Below are positions 54,007 to 63,968 of a stretch of DNA of 64,000 nt, piece by piece. Origin of the DNA: Bacteroidia bacterium (GTDB lineage: Bacteria; Bacteroidota; Bacteroidia; CAILMK01; JBBDIG01); assembly GCA_040880525.1 (NCBI GenBank), contig JBBDIG010000014.1:101369-165368 (forward strand). The letters run 5' to 3'. The stretch's first letter is position 1, and each line of letters starts with the position of its first letter. The notes beneath the pieces were generated by a model. The model saw nothing but the letters and a program-made list of their open reading frames with translations, did no database searches and was not told the DNA's origin. A program made the position numbers and the translations under genes.

Positions 54007-55032
54007 ATGTCGAAATTCATCAGGGTATTATCCATTGACGGAGGCGGAATAAGGGGGGTGATACCCGGGCAGATCCTTGTGGAACTGGAAGAAAAGCTCA
54101 GAAAGCGGTCAGGAAATGCGAATGCGAGGATAGGAGAATATTTCGATATGATAGCCGGAACCAGCACAGGAGGCATTCTGGCCTGCGCGTATCTTGCTCC
54201 CCGGCATCCGGGAGATCCTCACCCGCGGTTCAACGCGCAGGAGGTGGTGGATATTTACCGCGAACATGGCGACCAGATATTCAACGTACCGCTCCATCAC
54301 CGCTTGCGTACGCTATACGGTTTTATGAATGAAAAGTATCCTTCTTCAGGACTTGAAGAGGTGCTGGACAGCTACTTCGGGAAGATGAAGCTGAGCCAAC
54401 TAATGAAGCCAAACCTCATTACGGCTTATGATACCGGGAGGCGCAAATCATGGTTTTTCCGGCAACAAAATGCGCACAAGCCTTCCAGGAACTTTTTTGT
54501 AAAGGATGTATTATTAGCCACGTCTGCGGCTCCGGCATATTTTGAAATAGCAAAAGTGAAAGCCATGAGCGGCAAGCAATTTTCATTTATTGATGGCGGT
54601 GTGTTTGCGAATAATCCCGCACTCTGCGCCTATGCAGAAGCCCGGATCATTTTTAAGAAAAAGGACTATCCCGGTTTGCGCGCCACAGCCATTGATATGG
54701 TGGTGGTATCGCTTGGCACGGGCCGCTCGGCTGCCAGCTATGATTATAACAAAACCAAATATTGGGGCCTTGGCCATTGGGCAAAACCGATGATGGACAT
54801 GATGATGAGCGGCCAGGCCGAAACGGTGGACTACCAGTTGCGCCAGATCTATGATTCAATTGAATCCGCTGATCAGTATATCAGGATAAATACTACGCTG
54901 CCAAAAGAAATGACGGGCGAAATGGATGATGCTTCAGCAAATAATATCCAGGCTTTGATTGATATTGGAAATAAAACCGCCAAAAAACATAATGCTGATC
55001 TGAACAGAATTGCCGATATGCTTTTGGAATAA
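54007..55032 (+). CDS. Patatin-like phospholipase
   Basis: A 341-aa serine lipase of the patatin fold. Oxyanion loop DGGGIRG (residues 11-17), nucleophile Ser53 in MIAGTSTGGIL, and catalytic Asp in FIDGGVFANNP. The N-terminus VLSIDGGGIRGVIPGQIL resembles both stand-alone patatins and the CapV-type effectors of CBASS, but no cyclase or accessory CBASS gene is adjacent, so housekeeping lipid acyl hydrolysis is the simpler reading. A 31-codon frame (53957-54052) overlaps its start in another phase. It ends 13 bases from the convergent sulfotransferase gene. Confidence 0.9.
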   Translation: MSKFIRVLSIDGGGIRGVIPGQILVELEEKLRKRSGNANARIGEYFDMIAGTSTGGILACAYLAPRHPGDPHPRFNAQEVVDIYREHGDQIFNVPLHHRLRTLYGFMNEKYPSSGLEEVLDSYFGKMKLSQLMKPNLITAYDTGRRKSWFFRQQNAHKPSRNFFVKDVLLATSAAPAYFEIAKVKAMSGKQFSFIDGGVFANNPALCAYAEARIIFKKKDYPGLRATAIDMVVVSLGTGRSAASYDYNKTKYWGLGHWAKPMMDMMMSGQAETVDYQLRQIYDSIESADQYIRINTTLPKEMTGEMDDASANNIQALIDIGNKTAKKHNADLNRIADMLLE

Positions 55033-55045
55033 TTGTCGTTTTAAG

Positions 55046-55960
55046 CTACCACTCGGATTCGCTGTAAAACCGGGAAGAAATTTCCTCCACCTGGTTTTTT
55101 ATTTTATAAATATCTTTATCATCAAGCCGGGTTTTCCAGCTATCAATATTTGCTTTGCTGTCACGCTTTAGTAATTCTTCACTGCCCTGGGGCCCGGCAG
55201 GATTTTCAGCCGCACTGGCTTCCTTAATGATCTCTTTTACATCCCCGTTAAAAGGAATATCCAGAAAGTTATACAGTTTCCGATATTCTGTAATTGGATT
55301 TTCTGAAAGGTCTTTGTGCCGCACAAACTTCCAGTTGGGATGGCGTTCCCTGTATTGAAGTATTACATCATGGAACATGGTCCACAGCAGCGCAGCCTGC
55401 TCTACAATGTCTTTTTCCGTTTTAGAATATTCTTCAATTTGTGTCCGGTAATCCCTTAATAGCGTCTCCATCAATTCTTCCTGGGCAAGCAGATCTTCAA
55501 AGGGAAAGGTCCAGTCTTTACGCATAATGCTACTCACAAAAGCTGCCGGATGCCGGATGAGCACCACAACATCCATATCAAAAGTTTTTGCCAGCCATTC
55601 AACTGAAAAAAGGGCAATAGGATCCTTGATTAATGGACGTTGATTTTTATACTTAAAAAACTGAAATTTTCTCTTCAGGAATATTTTGAGATGATAAAGA
55701 GATTGTAAATTGGTGAGTGTAGAAGCTGGATACTTTAAATTTAAAATATGCTGAAAATGCTTTTTATAAATATCCGAATTGTTTTTGCTTACATATAAAA
55801 ACCATTTGTCAAAACAAGCGCCACAGCCACAATCAGGAAAAATGGGATTGAAGGGCTCATGAATATAAGCCACTTCCGGAGAGGCTGACAACATTTTTCC
55901 TACCCAGGTGGAACCTGAGCGATGCGTGCCGGTGACTATTATTGGTCTCTCATCATTCAT
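55046..55960 (-). CDS. PAPS-dependent sulfotransferase family protein
   Basis: A 304-aa sulfotransferase. The PAPS 5'-phosphosulfate loop is TGTHRSGSTWVGKML (residues 10-24) and the 3'-phosphate loop is VVLIRHPAAFVSSIMR. No signal peptide, so it acts in the cytoplasm on a carbohydrate, lipid or small molecule acceptor. A CGCGAC cysteine cluster lies near residue 45. It stands alone; no PAPS synthesis genes are nearby. Confidence 0.88.
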   Translation of the reverse strand: MNDERPIIVTGTHRSGSTWVGKMLSASPEVAYIHEPFNPIFPDCGCGACFDKWFLYVSKNNSDIYKKHFQHILNLKYPASTLTNLQSLYHLKIFLKRKFQFFKYKNQRPLIKDPIALFSVEWLAKTFDMDVVVLIRHPAAFVSSIMRKDWTFPFEDLLAQEELMETLLRDYRTQIEEYSKTEKDIVEQAALLWTMFHDVILQYRERHPNWKFVRHKDLSENPITEYRKLYNFLDIPFNGDVKEIIKEASAAENPAGPQGSEELLKRDSKANIDSWKTRLDDKDIYKIKNQVEEISSRFYSESEW

Positions 55961-56239
55961 TTTGGGAAGGGCTTAATCAACATTCAAAAATACTGATTAT
56001 ATCGCGTGGAGGCAAATTTGATATAACTACAGGATGTAACGCCACCGCTTGATTGCAGGTTACTGCCGGTTATTATGGAAATGAATAAAGAGAGTGCCGG
56101 TAAATAGCCTTATTTCTGAAATTCCTCAGAATTCGCTGAATATTGCTGCAACGGAACTTCAGGATTCCTATAATTGGAGATTTTTGATAATTGAATTTTA
56201 ATACCTTGAATTCAATTACAAGAAAGATCTGCTAGTGGA

Positions 56240-57001
56240 TTAATTGTCGAACATCAGCTTTAAGGTACCGTCTGTAATATCAACGGTCTCTCCTCCGCTG
56301 GTACCTACCGAACCGGAAAAGGACGCTTCCATCATTCCATCCAAAGCATAGTCCAGAATCGTAAATTCTACGGACATTCCAGCCGGGTCCTCCCCAGTGC
56401 TGAATACCGTGCCCGAAGTATCCATATAAGTGATTTCCTGAGTGGGTGCAGTCGTTTCATTAAAATCCGCGATCAGACCATTTGAGAATCCGTCAGTTGG
56501 TTCTTCGAGGTATATCAGGAGTTCAGGTTTCTGACCGCTGGCATCCGTTCCGCTTATGATGATTTTATTTACTCCCCCTGTGGTATCCCGCGTTGCCGAG
56601 AATTGCATGACTGATACGGCTTCCCCATCTGCCTTGTAGTTCATAAAGTAAGAGACCGTATTGGTACCTGAGATGGTTACAGTTTTGGTGACAGCAGCAT
56701 AACCTGAAGGACCGTGAGCCACCAACGTTACTTCATATGTGCCTTCTTCTCTGTACCTGTGCGTAGGGTTAATCTCATGTGTCTCTTCTGAAGCACGGCC
56801 ATCGCCAAAGTTCCAACGGTAGTTTGTTGCGTATTCCGAACGATTTATGAAGGAAACATCGCACGGGAACTTGCAGTTATCATTGCCAATAACGAAATCG
56901 GCATCTACCGGGGGTATCAGCTTATCAATGTCGCCTTTTTCATGACAACTCACTAATACGGAAATGGTTAGCAAAAGAAGGATTACATTTTTCATTTTCA
57001 T
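56240..57001 (-). CDS. PKD-domain lipoprotein
   Basis: A 253-aa lipoprotein (signal MKMKNVILLLLTISVLVSC; an ATG two codons in, at 56995, is also possible). Residues about 30-115 form a PKD domain with YRWNFGDGRASEETHEINPT and HRYREEGTYEVTLVAHGP. The remaining part is a beta-rich domain without recognised family (residues about 120-253). PKD domains mediate protein or sugar contacts at the cell surface. Confidence 0.88.
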   Translation of the reverse strand: MKMKNVILLLLTISVLVSCHEKGDIDKLIPPVDADFVIGNDNCKFPCDVSFINRSEYATNYRWNFGDGRASEETHEINPTHRYREEGTYEVTLVAHGPSGYAAVTKTVTISGTNTVSYFMNYKADGEAVSVMQFSATRDTTGGVNKIIISGTDASGQKPELLIYLEEPTDGFSNGLIADFNETTAPTQEITYMDTSGTVFSTGEDPAGMSVEFTILDYALDGMMEASFSGSVGTSGGETVDITDGTLKLMFDN

Positions 57002-57288
57002 CTTGATTCATTCTTAAAGTTGGCCGCAAGATAACGCTCTATCCGAAAAGCATGAAATTTTTGGTGAGATAGGAACACGGGGCAATAAAAAGGAACAAGG
57101 ATGGAACGGATTAGCACTGTTTAAAAATATCCGTGAGAATTCGTTTGATCAGTTAAATCCGTGTTCCCATCCAACAGAGCTTGCCGGCACATTCCAAATA
57201 GAGCATTTCAAGGCCAGCGTATTTGAATCAGCTATTGACTTAGCCATGTAATAATTAATGGGGTAGTAGGCGGGCAACTGGAATTGTT

Positions 57289-58833
57289 TTAACTACCCAC
57301 CATCACTTTTCTGTACACCACCTTTTTGCCGTCCGCTACTATTTTTAGCAAATACAAACCGGGGCTCAGGCCGTTAACGTCAAATTCCGCTTCACGCCCG
57401 GAAGCACTTAATTCCCTTACAACACGTCCCTGCTGATCAATGAGCCGGACATCCAGGCGGGAAACATTTTCAGCCGCTTCTATTCGGACTCTATCAGAGG
57501 CGGGATTTGGGTAAATATGGAGATGGAGCACGGTTTCTTCAAATTCATCAATTCCAGTTATGCCTGCCCCACCTAAAAAGCGGGCCGCACAAATGACATT
57601 GTTACCAAAATCATTGACGAACGAACCACCCACTATCACAAGGCGTCCATTGGGTTGTATGGCAGCAGCCTTTGCGTGGTCATCTCTGTTCCCGATGTTT
57701 TTCGTAGCAATGCCATCCAGGCTGAAAGAAGGATCAAGGGATCCATCACTGTGATAGCGCACCAGGGCAAAATCGCGGTTCCAGATACCATCTGCATCAC
57801 CGGCCACAAGGATCTTTCCATCTCCCAGCACCGAAACCGACTTGGCGTAGGCATCGCCCTTCAACACGGGAGTTATTACTTTGCCATTGGTGCCAAAGGA
57901 TTGGTCTAAGGTGCCATCGGGCAGCAGCCGGGCTAAGGCAAACGCGTAGTCGGAATCCATGTAGATATCTCCGGCCAGTATAATCTTTCCATCTTCCTGT
58001 ATATCTGCGCCATAGGCCCTGGAATTCTCTCCAAAAGGTACAGTCAAAATGCCGTTTCCGCCAAAGCCGGAATTAAAGCTGCCGTCTTGATTGAATTGTG
58101 CTAACAGGAAATTGTTATCACCCTGCGAATATCCCGAACCAATAGCCAGGATCTTGTTATTCTGGTTGAGTATGAGTTTATGGATTTGCACGGTACTTCC
58201 GCCCAGGTTGAATTTCACCATGCCGTTATCGCCAAAGTTGAAATTTGGGCTCCCGTCATGGTTGAAGCCCAGAAGAACGCCATTTACACCCTCGCCAGTA
58301 AAGAAGGTATAGCCACTAACCACAATTTCTCCGTCAGGCATAGCGATCACCGAGGTCCAGTAAGTAGAGCTCCCATCCCAGTCTCCGATGAACACCATCC
58401 CCGAGTCAGCAAAACTCTGGTCAAGGTTTCCGTTCGGGTCAAAGCGGGTCAGCAGCACACCTGATTCCGATTGATACGATGCCCTTGCCAGGGCCAGTAT
58501 ATTTTGATTCCCGTCCAGTGCAATACTTTGAACATCCGGCTCATAATCGTCCCATACCACTTCAGCCACGCCCTGATTGCCAAAGCCCAGGTCGGCATTG
58601 CCATAGCGGTCCAGGCGTACCAATACGGAACTGACCGGCCTGCTGGTCGTCACGGTGGCCCCGATAAGTATTTTTTCATCGGGCTGAATCAGCACTGAGG
58701 TCGCTTCATCATCGGTGTGAAGATCAAGGATATATTTCCCATTCCCGTTGAATGAAAGATCGAGTTCACCTTCCTGAGAAAGCAGTAAAAATGGTAGAAA
58801 TATGAGACCGTAAAGGATAGTAAGTTTTTTCAT
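57289..58833 (-). CDS. T9SS type A cargo protein with delta-60 repeats
   Basis: A 514-aa secreted protein: signal peptide MKKLTILYGLIFLPFLLLS; seven or so delta-60 repeats of ~55-60 residues with the pattern LDxSFGxNGxV...A..IQPDGKILVAG (for example LDPSFSLDGIATKN, IQEDGKIILAGD); then a type A sorting domain (LHIYPNPASDRVRIE, QQGRVVREL, LSPGLYLLKIV, KVMV). The repeats form a surface beta-propeller. Ligand unknown. Confidence 0.92.
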   Translation of the reverse strand: MKKLTILYGLIFLPFLLLSQEGELDLSFNGNGKYILDLHTDDEATSVLIQPDEKILIGATVTTSRPVSSVLVRLDRYGNADLGFGNQGVAEVVWDDYEPDVQSIALDGNQNILALARASYQSESGVLLTRFDPNGNLDQSFADSGMVFIGDWDGSSTYWTSVIAMPDGEIVVSGYTFFTGEGVNGVLLGFNHDGSPNFNFGDNGMVKFNLGGSTVQIHKLILNQNNKILAIGSGYSQGDNNFLLAQFNQDGSFNSGFGGNGILTVPFGENSRAYGADIQEDGKIILAGDIYMDSDYAFALARLLPDGTLDQSFGTNGKVITPVLKGDAYAKSVSVLGDGKILVAGDADGIWNRDFALVRYHSDGSLDPSFSLDGIATKNIGNRDDHAKAAAIQPNGRLVIVGGSFVNDFGNNVICAARFLGGAGITGIDEFEETVLHLHIYPNPASDRVRIEAAENVSRLDVRLIDQQGRVVRELSASGREAEFDVNGLSPGLYLLKIVADGKKVVYRKVMVGS

Positions 58834-58935
58834 GGTGCTGATTTATTTTTAGTTATTAAACTTCTGTGTCGGAATTGGCGCATTTTATAGCATTTAGTAT
58901 TTCCATACAGTGACCGGGTAATACCTTCCTGCAAT

Positions 58936-59003
58936 TAGCCCCCTAAATCCCCCCAAGGGGGACTTTACGTACTGCTGAAGCCCTTAGGGGTTTGGGGGCC
59001 TGA
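58936..59003. repeat. GC-rich intergenic palindromic repeat
   Basis: TAGCCCCCTAAATCCCCCC, a CCCCCAAGGGGG hairpin (58950-58961) and, 20 bases on, TTAGGGGTTTGGGGGCCTGA as an imperfect inverted copy. Sequences of this CCCCCTAAATCCCCC type recur between genes in many Bacteroidota. It lies between the cytolysin-like and delta-60 genes and could stop or protect the upstream transcript. Confidence 0.7.
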
Positions 59004-59061
59004 GATGTATGCGGCATTTTACGGGTAAATTGGTATAAGGTGTTTGAGGTAGATGAACACG

Positions 59062-60882
59062 CTATAGATCGTAAGCCGGTGAAAAGCCGTTCGATTTATC
59101 CCACATACAGTATTGCGTTCCTTGTTTATTAAAAAACAGGGTATAGTCAATACTGCCGATGCGTAGGTAACACACTGCCCCGTAGGAAGAAAATGGTGAA
59201 CTATTACCGTTTATTTCCAGGTCGGCAATGGAGCGCGCAGGCCCCCAATGCAGGTTCCAGGAGTTGGAGTTATGGTACAATGCAAACTCGTCCCCTTCCT
59301 TGTTGATCACCAGCATATTATATGGGTCGGCATTGCTGAAGTTGATAAAGGCCATACCGGTAATTCCCTGGGCGTTGAAAGGACAGCCGCCTCCCAAAAA
59401 GCTACCCATACCGGATGCTGATCCGTTGAAATCAGTGGCTCCTGGCATCCTGTGAAACTTATTGCCGTTGAGATCAAAAAAGTAAACATCTGCGGTAGCT
59501 GTGCTGCTGCGGTAAACGCCACCCGCCCCAACAGAGGTCAGATCAATGGCACCATTACCGAGGTCGGAAAGGCCATAAGGGCCACTAAGACTGTTGTCGT
59601 CTTCGCTCAGCATAAATCGGTTGCCGGCCTTATTGAAAAGCGCCACCCGGTTGTAGCGCATATTTATGGCAGCACCAATGGCTCCGAAATCGCTGGCAAT
59701 GCCTTCCCAGTGTGAGGTAGCGGCAGGTGGACTGTTGCCACTCCCGATGGGCACGCAGTTGGTCACATCGTATTTATTGGAAAGCTGCACACTCACCACC
59801 CGATTGTCATAAACGCTGCGCACCACGTAGCTTACCGGCTTTCCACTGCGGATGTCTCCGGCACTGGCCAGTTTGTTGACCAGGCTATCGAGGCTGCTGG
59901 CATCTACCACAGTGCGTAAAGTCGCTGAGGCTTCACCACCATAAGCAAAAACCTGTATTTTAAGATTGCTGAGTGTGCTCAGGTAGCTAGCATCCACACT
60001 ACCGCCACCGCTGGCAGCAATGGCACTGAAAGAACCCTTTATCCCGGCTTCCATATCAAAAGATGAAGCCGTGGATTCTATGAGCATATAATAGGTTCGG
60101 CCATAGGTAACATCTGAAACATAGGTGGCAGGATTGCCTGTACCCACGTACTTGGCAAGGTCATCCGGGGTTACATTGGGTGCAAAAAGCTGGTCTTTAT
60201 TGGTGGGAATGTCAAAGCTCATGGTATAATAACTCTGGTTGAGTTGCACCAGATAGGAATTGTAAGAACTGCTCGTGTTGAGCTTCAGGTAGGCTTCCAG
60301 CTCCATGAAGGAATTTTCAAAATCAGCGTCAACCTCCAGGGCAAACTGTTCCCTGCTCTGGACATTGGTATAGGTAAAATTGAAATTGGCCGGTACCACA
60401 CCCGAAGCCTGGTTGATGATGTTGTTCATGGCATCTGTGATACTGCTTTTTGTCACTTCATCCACAGTAAATGAAGAAGTAAGGTTTCCATCGAGAATGT
60501 CGTAGGAAATTGTACCTCCCGCACGGTCCACGGCAATAACATCGGGAGTGGCCTTGCGCAGGGATTTTCCCTGAAGCATACTGCCGGGGTAAATTACGTT
60601 GGCATTGGGATTAAACATTGGAAAACCACCATCACCACCAGCGCCTGTTTTGGCTTCAAGGGTGGTAGTGGTGCAGCGCCAACGCTGGCCGCCTTCTTCC
60701 TTGGTTGATGTTGAAGAACCCTCTTCTGTTTCCGAATCTACCACAGGATCGAATCCACCACCGGATTCGATGACGGCTTCAAAGGTTTGCGGAATGGGAG
60801 CTTTGTCCGGATCGTCTTTTTTACATTGAACAAGGACTAAAAAAGGAATTAGCAGGAGGGACAGGTAAAATTTTTTGTTCAT
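59062..60882 (-). CDS. Thiol-activated (cholesterol-dependent) cytolysin-family lipoprotein with propeller-like C-terminus
   Basis: A 606-aa lipoprotein (start ATG 60882, lipobox LVLVQC; ATG 60894 also in frame). Residues about 80-375 follow the pore-forming core of cholesterol-dependent cytolysins: NANVIYPGSMLQGKSL, QLNQSYYTMSFDIPTNKDQL, VSDVTYGRTYYMLIEST, DMEAGIKGSFSA and VSYVVRSVYDNRVVSVQLS. The usual domain 4 with the Trp-rich undecapeptide is absent. Instead residues about 385-606 hold four ~50-residue repeats with VALFNKAGNRF, VYFFDLNGNKF, MLVINKEGDEF and TLFFNKQGTQY, the spacing of a small four-bladed propeller. Probably a surface pore-former (CDC-like protein) with a changed target-recognition module. 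Confidence 0.85.
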   Translation of the reverse strand: MNKKFYLSLLLIPFLVLVQCKKDDPDKAPIPQTFEAVIESGGGFDPVVDSETEEGSSTSTKEEGGQRWRCTTTTLEAKTGAGGDGGFPMFNPNANVIYPGSMLQGKSLRKATPDVIAVDRAGGTISYDILDGNLTSSFTVDEVTKSSITDAMNNIINQASGVVPANFNFTYTNVQSREQFALEVDADFENSFMELEAYLKLNTSSSYNSYLVQLNQSYYTMSFDIPTNKDQLFAPNVTPDDLAKYVGTGNPATYVSDVTYGRTYYMLIESTASSFDMEAGIKGSFSAIAASGGGSVDASYLSTLSNLKIQVFAYGGEASATLRTVVDASSLDSLVNKLASAGDIRSGKPVSYVVRSVYDNRVVSVQLSNKYDVTNCVPIGSGNSPPAATSHWEGIASDFGAIGAAINMRYNRVALFNKAGNRFMLSEDDNSLSGPYGLSDLGNGAIDLTSVGAGGVYRSSTATADVYFFDLNGNKFHRMPGATDFNGSASGMGSFLGGGCPFNAQGITGMAFINFSNADPYNMLVINKEGDEFALYHNSNSWNLHWGPARSIADLEINGNSSPFSSYGAVCYLRIGSIDYTLFFNKQGTQYCMWDKSNGFSPAYDL

Positions 60883-61027
60883 CGAAATCAGCATTTTGAA
60901 TTGAGTGACCGCAAAGTGCTGAAGACGGCTATACCAGCCAAATAATAGGGGTAGACAAAGGGTAGACAGATTTCGATTAAGATCAGAAAAGCACTTCTTC
61001 AGGCCAATATGATGTTATCATATTTTC

Positions 61028-61723
61028 TTACCCAATTTGTCGTGGAAGTCTATGGGATAGATCATTTTCAGACACATAAAGTGAAACCGGGCCCTGTTCA
61101 TGTTCTTGTGTTGAACCAAAATTCATGTTCCAGTCGGAAGCAAAAAAAATTGCCAAGAAAAGGGCTATAATGCTCAGCACGAGGGCCAAAAATCCAATCA
61201 AGAAATGAAAGATACGAGAATACCAAACTCGGCTATAAGTTTTGTCGCTAAGTTCAAACCCAAAAGCTGAAGATACTGGAAGTAATAAACTTAAGATTGC
61301 TAATGTTACCATAACAGCGTCTTCTCGATCATGCGAGCCTATTACATCCTCAAAAAATAGCCATTCAACCATTACGGTAGCTATCATAAGGAAAATGGGA
61401 AGCAACAATATTATAACTGCCGAAAATTGGTTCATCCAAACCTCCTTCGGAAATCTCTTGCTAACCTGAAAAGTCACTATGCCTGCTGCAATACATATTA
61501 TTGGACTGATCGTGATATATAGGCGAAGCCGTGGTAGATCGCTTTTAAACCTCTCCCCGAGCGTCCAACCTAAGGTATCTTGAGTTTCATAAATGTTAAT
61601 GAGAGATAAAATGAAAAGGATCATAGACATGAAAAATATAACCAACATACTTGCAAAGCAAATGGGTAAATAGGCTATTAGAAGTTTTTGATTAGATGAT
61701 CGCTGGTTTAGTTTATGTTCCAT
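61028..61723 (-). CDS. Membrane protein of unknown function
   Basis: A 231-aa integral membrane protein with about five or six hydrophobic helices (residues about 13-40, 60-80, 92-115, 130-150 and 165-190) and a short charged C-terminus. I recognise no family. The start is the ATG at 61723 (MEHKLNQRSSN); a GTG directly precedes it. It lies upstream of the cytolysin-like gene on the same strand with 145 bases between, so co-expression is possible but not shown. Confidence 0.65.
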   Translation of the reverse strand: MEHKLNQRSSNQKLLIAYLPICFASMLVIFFMSMILFILSLINIYETQDTLGWTLGERFKSDLPRLRLYITISPIICIAAGIVTFQVSKRFPKEVWMNQFSAVIILLLPIFLMIATVMVEWLFFEDVIGSHDREDAVMVTLAILSLLLPVSSAFGFELSDKTYSRVWYSRIFHFLIGFLALVLSIIALFLAIFFASDWNMNFGSTQEHEQGPVSLYVSENDLSHRLPRQIG

Positions 61724-61813
61724 CACTCTCCGCAGGTTTTATTACAGCAATCGCGAAGATATTAAATTGCGATTTCTTTGTTCAACACTTTTGAGCTTTG
61801 TGTGAGCTATTAC

Positions 61814-61828
61814 GAGGCGTCCCGCCTC
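61814..61828. repeat. Short perfect hairpin GAGGCG-TCC-CGCCTC
   Basis: A six-base-pair perfect inverted repeat with a three-base loop in the 196-bp gap between the TPR-HTH gene and the membrane protein gene. It resembles single REP units and has no T-run. Confidence 0.5.
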
Positions 61829-61919
61829 CTGTTCTTAGATCTCCAGCACTTTATCCAAAGGGAAAGTCGGATTTAGTTTATTAACGTGACAGGTGCTTCC
61901 GAGTGACATAGGCAGACAC

Positions 61920-63767
61920 CTACACCTCGTGCATCAAAAATTCATTCATATTTTCTTCAGAAGCCAAAGCCAGTCTTTTGCGCAGCCGGTAGCGGGCCTT
62001 CTTCAGTCCGTCATCTGAGATGTGCAGGATGTTCGCAATTTCTTTGTTGGAAAGATTCATCCGCATCAGCGCCACTAACCTCAGGTCATTTGGTGTGAGT
62101 TCGGCATAAGTGGCTTGCAGACTCTGTAGAAAATCGGGATGGACTTCCTCGAAAATGCGCATGAATTTGTCCCAATCGTCAGATTTGATTTCTGCGCGTT
62201 CAATACGCTGCACCAGCCTGTTCATTTCCTGTTGGCCTTTGCCATTTCCATCCCGTGAAATTTCGCGAAGCTTATCTTTAAAAGATCGCAGCAATTCATT
62301 TTTCTCAGCTATCAGCAGTGCCTGCGAGGTAAGTTCCCGTTTCTTATGATCCAGTTCCAGGCGCAATTGTTTTTCTGTGGCTTCCTTCTCCTTTAATTGG
62401 AATCGGTGCAATTGCTCCTTCTTTTGTGCGAGCTCCCTGTTTAGTTTTATCTTAGTCTGCTGCCGGTTAATCACCAGGAAGGCAATGACTATTGTCAGTA
62501 GAAGTCCCGCAGCCAGCGCTATGTTGCGGATCCATTGTGTCCGTGACCGCGCTTCCAGCAGCGAAATCGCGGCTTCCTGGCTTTTCAGGCGCTCTTCTTT
62601 TAGTTCGCTCTCGTATGTTTCCTTTATTTGCTGCACCTGCCTTGCCTTTTCCAGGTTGAAGAGGCTATCCTGCACCTCATGAAACTGCTTCCTGAATGCT
62701 AGCCCCTGCTGGTATTCACCGCGTGCTTCGTACACTTTTGATAACTGCAATAGGGCATGTCCGTATTCTTCATTGAACCCGATTTCTTTGGTATGACGCA
62801 ATGCCATCTGTGCGTGGTGCAGTGCCGAATCCAGCACCCGCAGTTCCATGTAAATCTTAGATATGTAAGTGTGATTGTAGGCGAGCTGGGCAAGATAATC
62901 ACCGCTCCGGCCAATGTTGTTTGAACTGCGAAAACGGTTTAGCGCCTCTTTTTGCTGACCCAGCAGGAACAACGATCTGCCCATTTGCGCCTCCGCATTC
63001 ATCAGCAGGTAGGCCTTGCCCAGGCTGTTGAATATATTAACCGCTTCTCTCAGCAGAAGCAACGCAGAATCCGGCTTTTCCAGGAAATTCAGATCGTTGG
63101 CCAGATTGAGGATCACATAGCCATAATTGCTACTGTCCGCAACCTCCCTGAAATAGGCTGCTGCTAACCGGTTATATTCAAGAGCCACTTGCATTTCCCC
63201 GTTCATAGCCGAGAGGGTCGCCAGTTCAGCCTGTGTGCGCGCAATCATATTGCTATTGCCGGTGGCCTTAAAGTACCTTATCGCCTGGAGGTAATCAGCC
63301 ATCGCAGCAGGGTAATCGCCTAATTCTTTGTAGATCTGCCCACGGTTTAGCAAAGCCATCCCCTTCTTGGTAGTATCTTTTTCACGGGTAAATAATGTTA
63401 CATTCTGATTGGCATAAAGGAGTGACGAATCTAATTTTCCGAGATAGAGGTAAATACCGCTGATGCCGCCAATGATACGGGCTTGTGTTCGCAGTTCCGG
63501 CTCATTAAAACTTGCTTCCGTCTTATGCAGCAACTGAAGTGCAGGTCGCAATTGCCCAGATTGCATTAGCTGCTCTGCCACGTTCAGATAATCCACCGCA
63601 GCATATTGTGTAGCAAACCCTTCGGAAGAAATCACCTTCCTGAGCAAAACATCGCACGGCTGTGGATTGCGTTGGTAGCACGCCACCAGCGAATCGAGCG
63701 AGGAAGCACTGGCGGAAGGAATAAGGAATAGCGAGACAGCCAGGAGCACGTAAGGCAAATATTTCAA
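61920..63767 (-). CDS. TPR-repeat membrane protein with C-terminal LuxR-like HTH
   Basis: A 615-aa signalling protein: signal peptide (residues 1-22), five or six tetratricopeptide repeats in the periplasm (residues about 60-370, such as GMALLNRGQIYKELGDYPAA), a coiled coil, one transmembrane helix near residues 412-432, a second coiled coil (REL, KELTSQ region) and a cytoplasmic helix-turn-helix (LTPNDLRLVALMRMNLSNKE, IANILHISDDGLKKARYRLR). It links an outside signal to DNA binding in one chain, a common Bacteroidota design. The frame has no ATG; TTG at 63767 or TTG at 63758, eight bases after GAGGAG, is the start. Confidence 0.85.
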   Translation of the reverse strand: MKYLPYVLLAVSLFLIPSASASSLDSLVACYQRNPQPCDVLLRKVISSEGFATQYAAVDYLNVAEQLMQSGQLRPALQLLHKTEASFNEPELRTQARIIGGISGIYLYLGKLDSSLLYANQNVTLFTREKDTTKKGMALLNRGQIYKELGDYPAAMADYLQAIRYFKATGNSNMIARTQAELATLSAMNGEMQVALEYNRLAAAYFREVADSSNYGYVILNLANDLNFLEKPDSALLLLREAVNIFNSLGKAYLLMNAEAQMGRSLFLLGQQKEALNRFRSSNNIGRSGDYLAQLAYNHTYISKIYMELRVLDSALHHAQMALRHTKEIGFNEEYGHALLQLSKVYEARGEYQQGLAFRKQFHEVQDSLFNLEKARQVQQIKETYESELKEERLKSQEAAISLLEARSRTQWIRNIALAAGLLLTIVIAFLVINRQQTKIKLNRELAQKKEQLHRFQLKEKEATEKQLRLELDHKKRELTSQALLIAEKNELLRSFKDKLREISRDGNGKGQQEMNRLVQRIERAEIKSDDWDKFMRIFEEVHPDFLQSLQATYAELTPNDLRLVALMRMNLSNKEIANILHISDDGLKKARYRLRKRLALASEENMNEFLMHEV

Positions 63768-63968
63768 CTCCTCAAGATTTATGAGCGGCTAAAGTTAAGG
63801 GTTTAAGCGCATCTTCCGTTTTCCATTAAATTCCAAAGGAATTTTTATTATTAATGTTAATCTGTTTTAGAGATATTCAAGTGTTACTTGTTCGTACTTA
63901 AAATTGAAAAGCCCTCCTTATTTATTTTATCTTCCTTCAATGCTAAGGATCTGTAACGAAATAACCTG

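Noticed and set aside
54007..55960. CBASS operon around the patatin-like gene
   Set aside because: No CD-NTase, ubiquitin-like or HORMA/TRIP13 gene is adjacent; neighbours are a HAD hydrolase and a convergent sulfotransferase.
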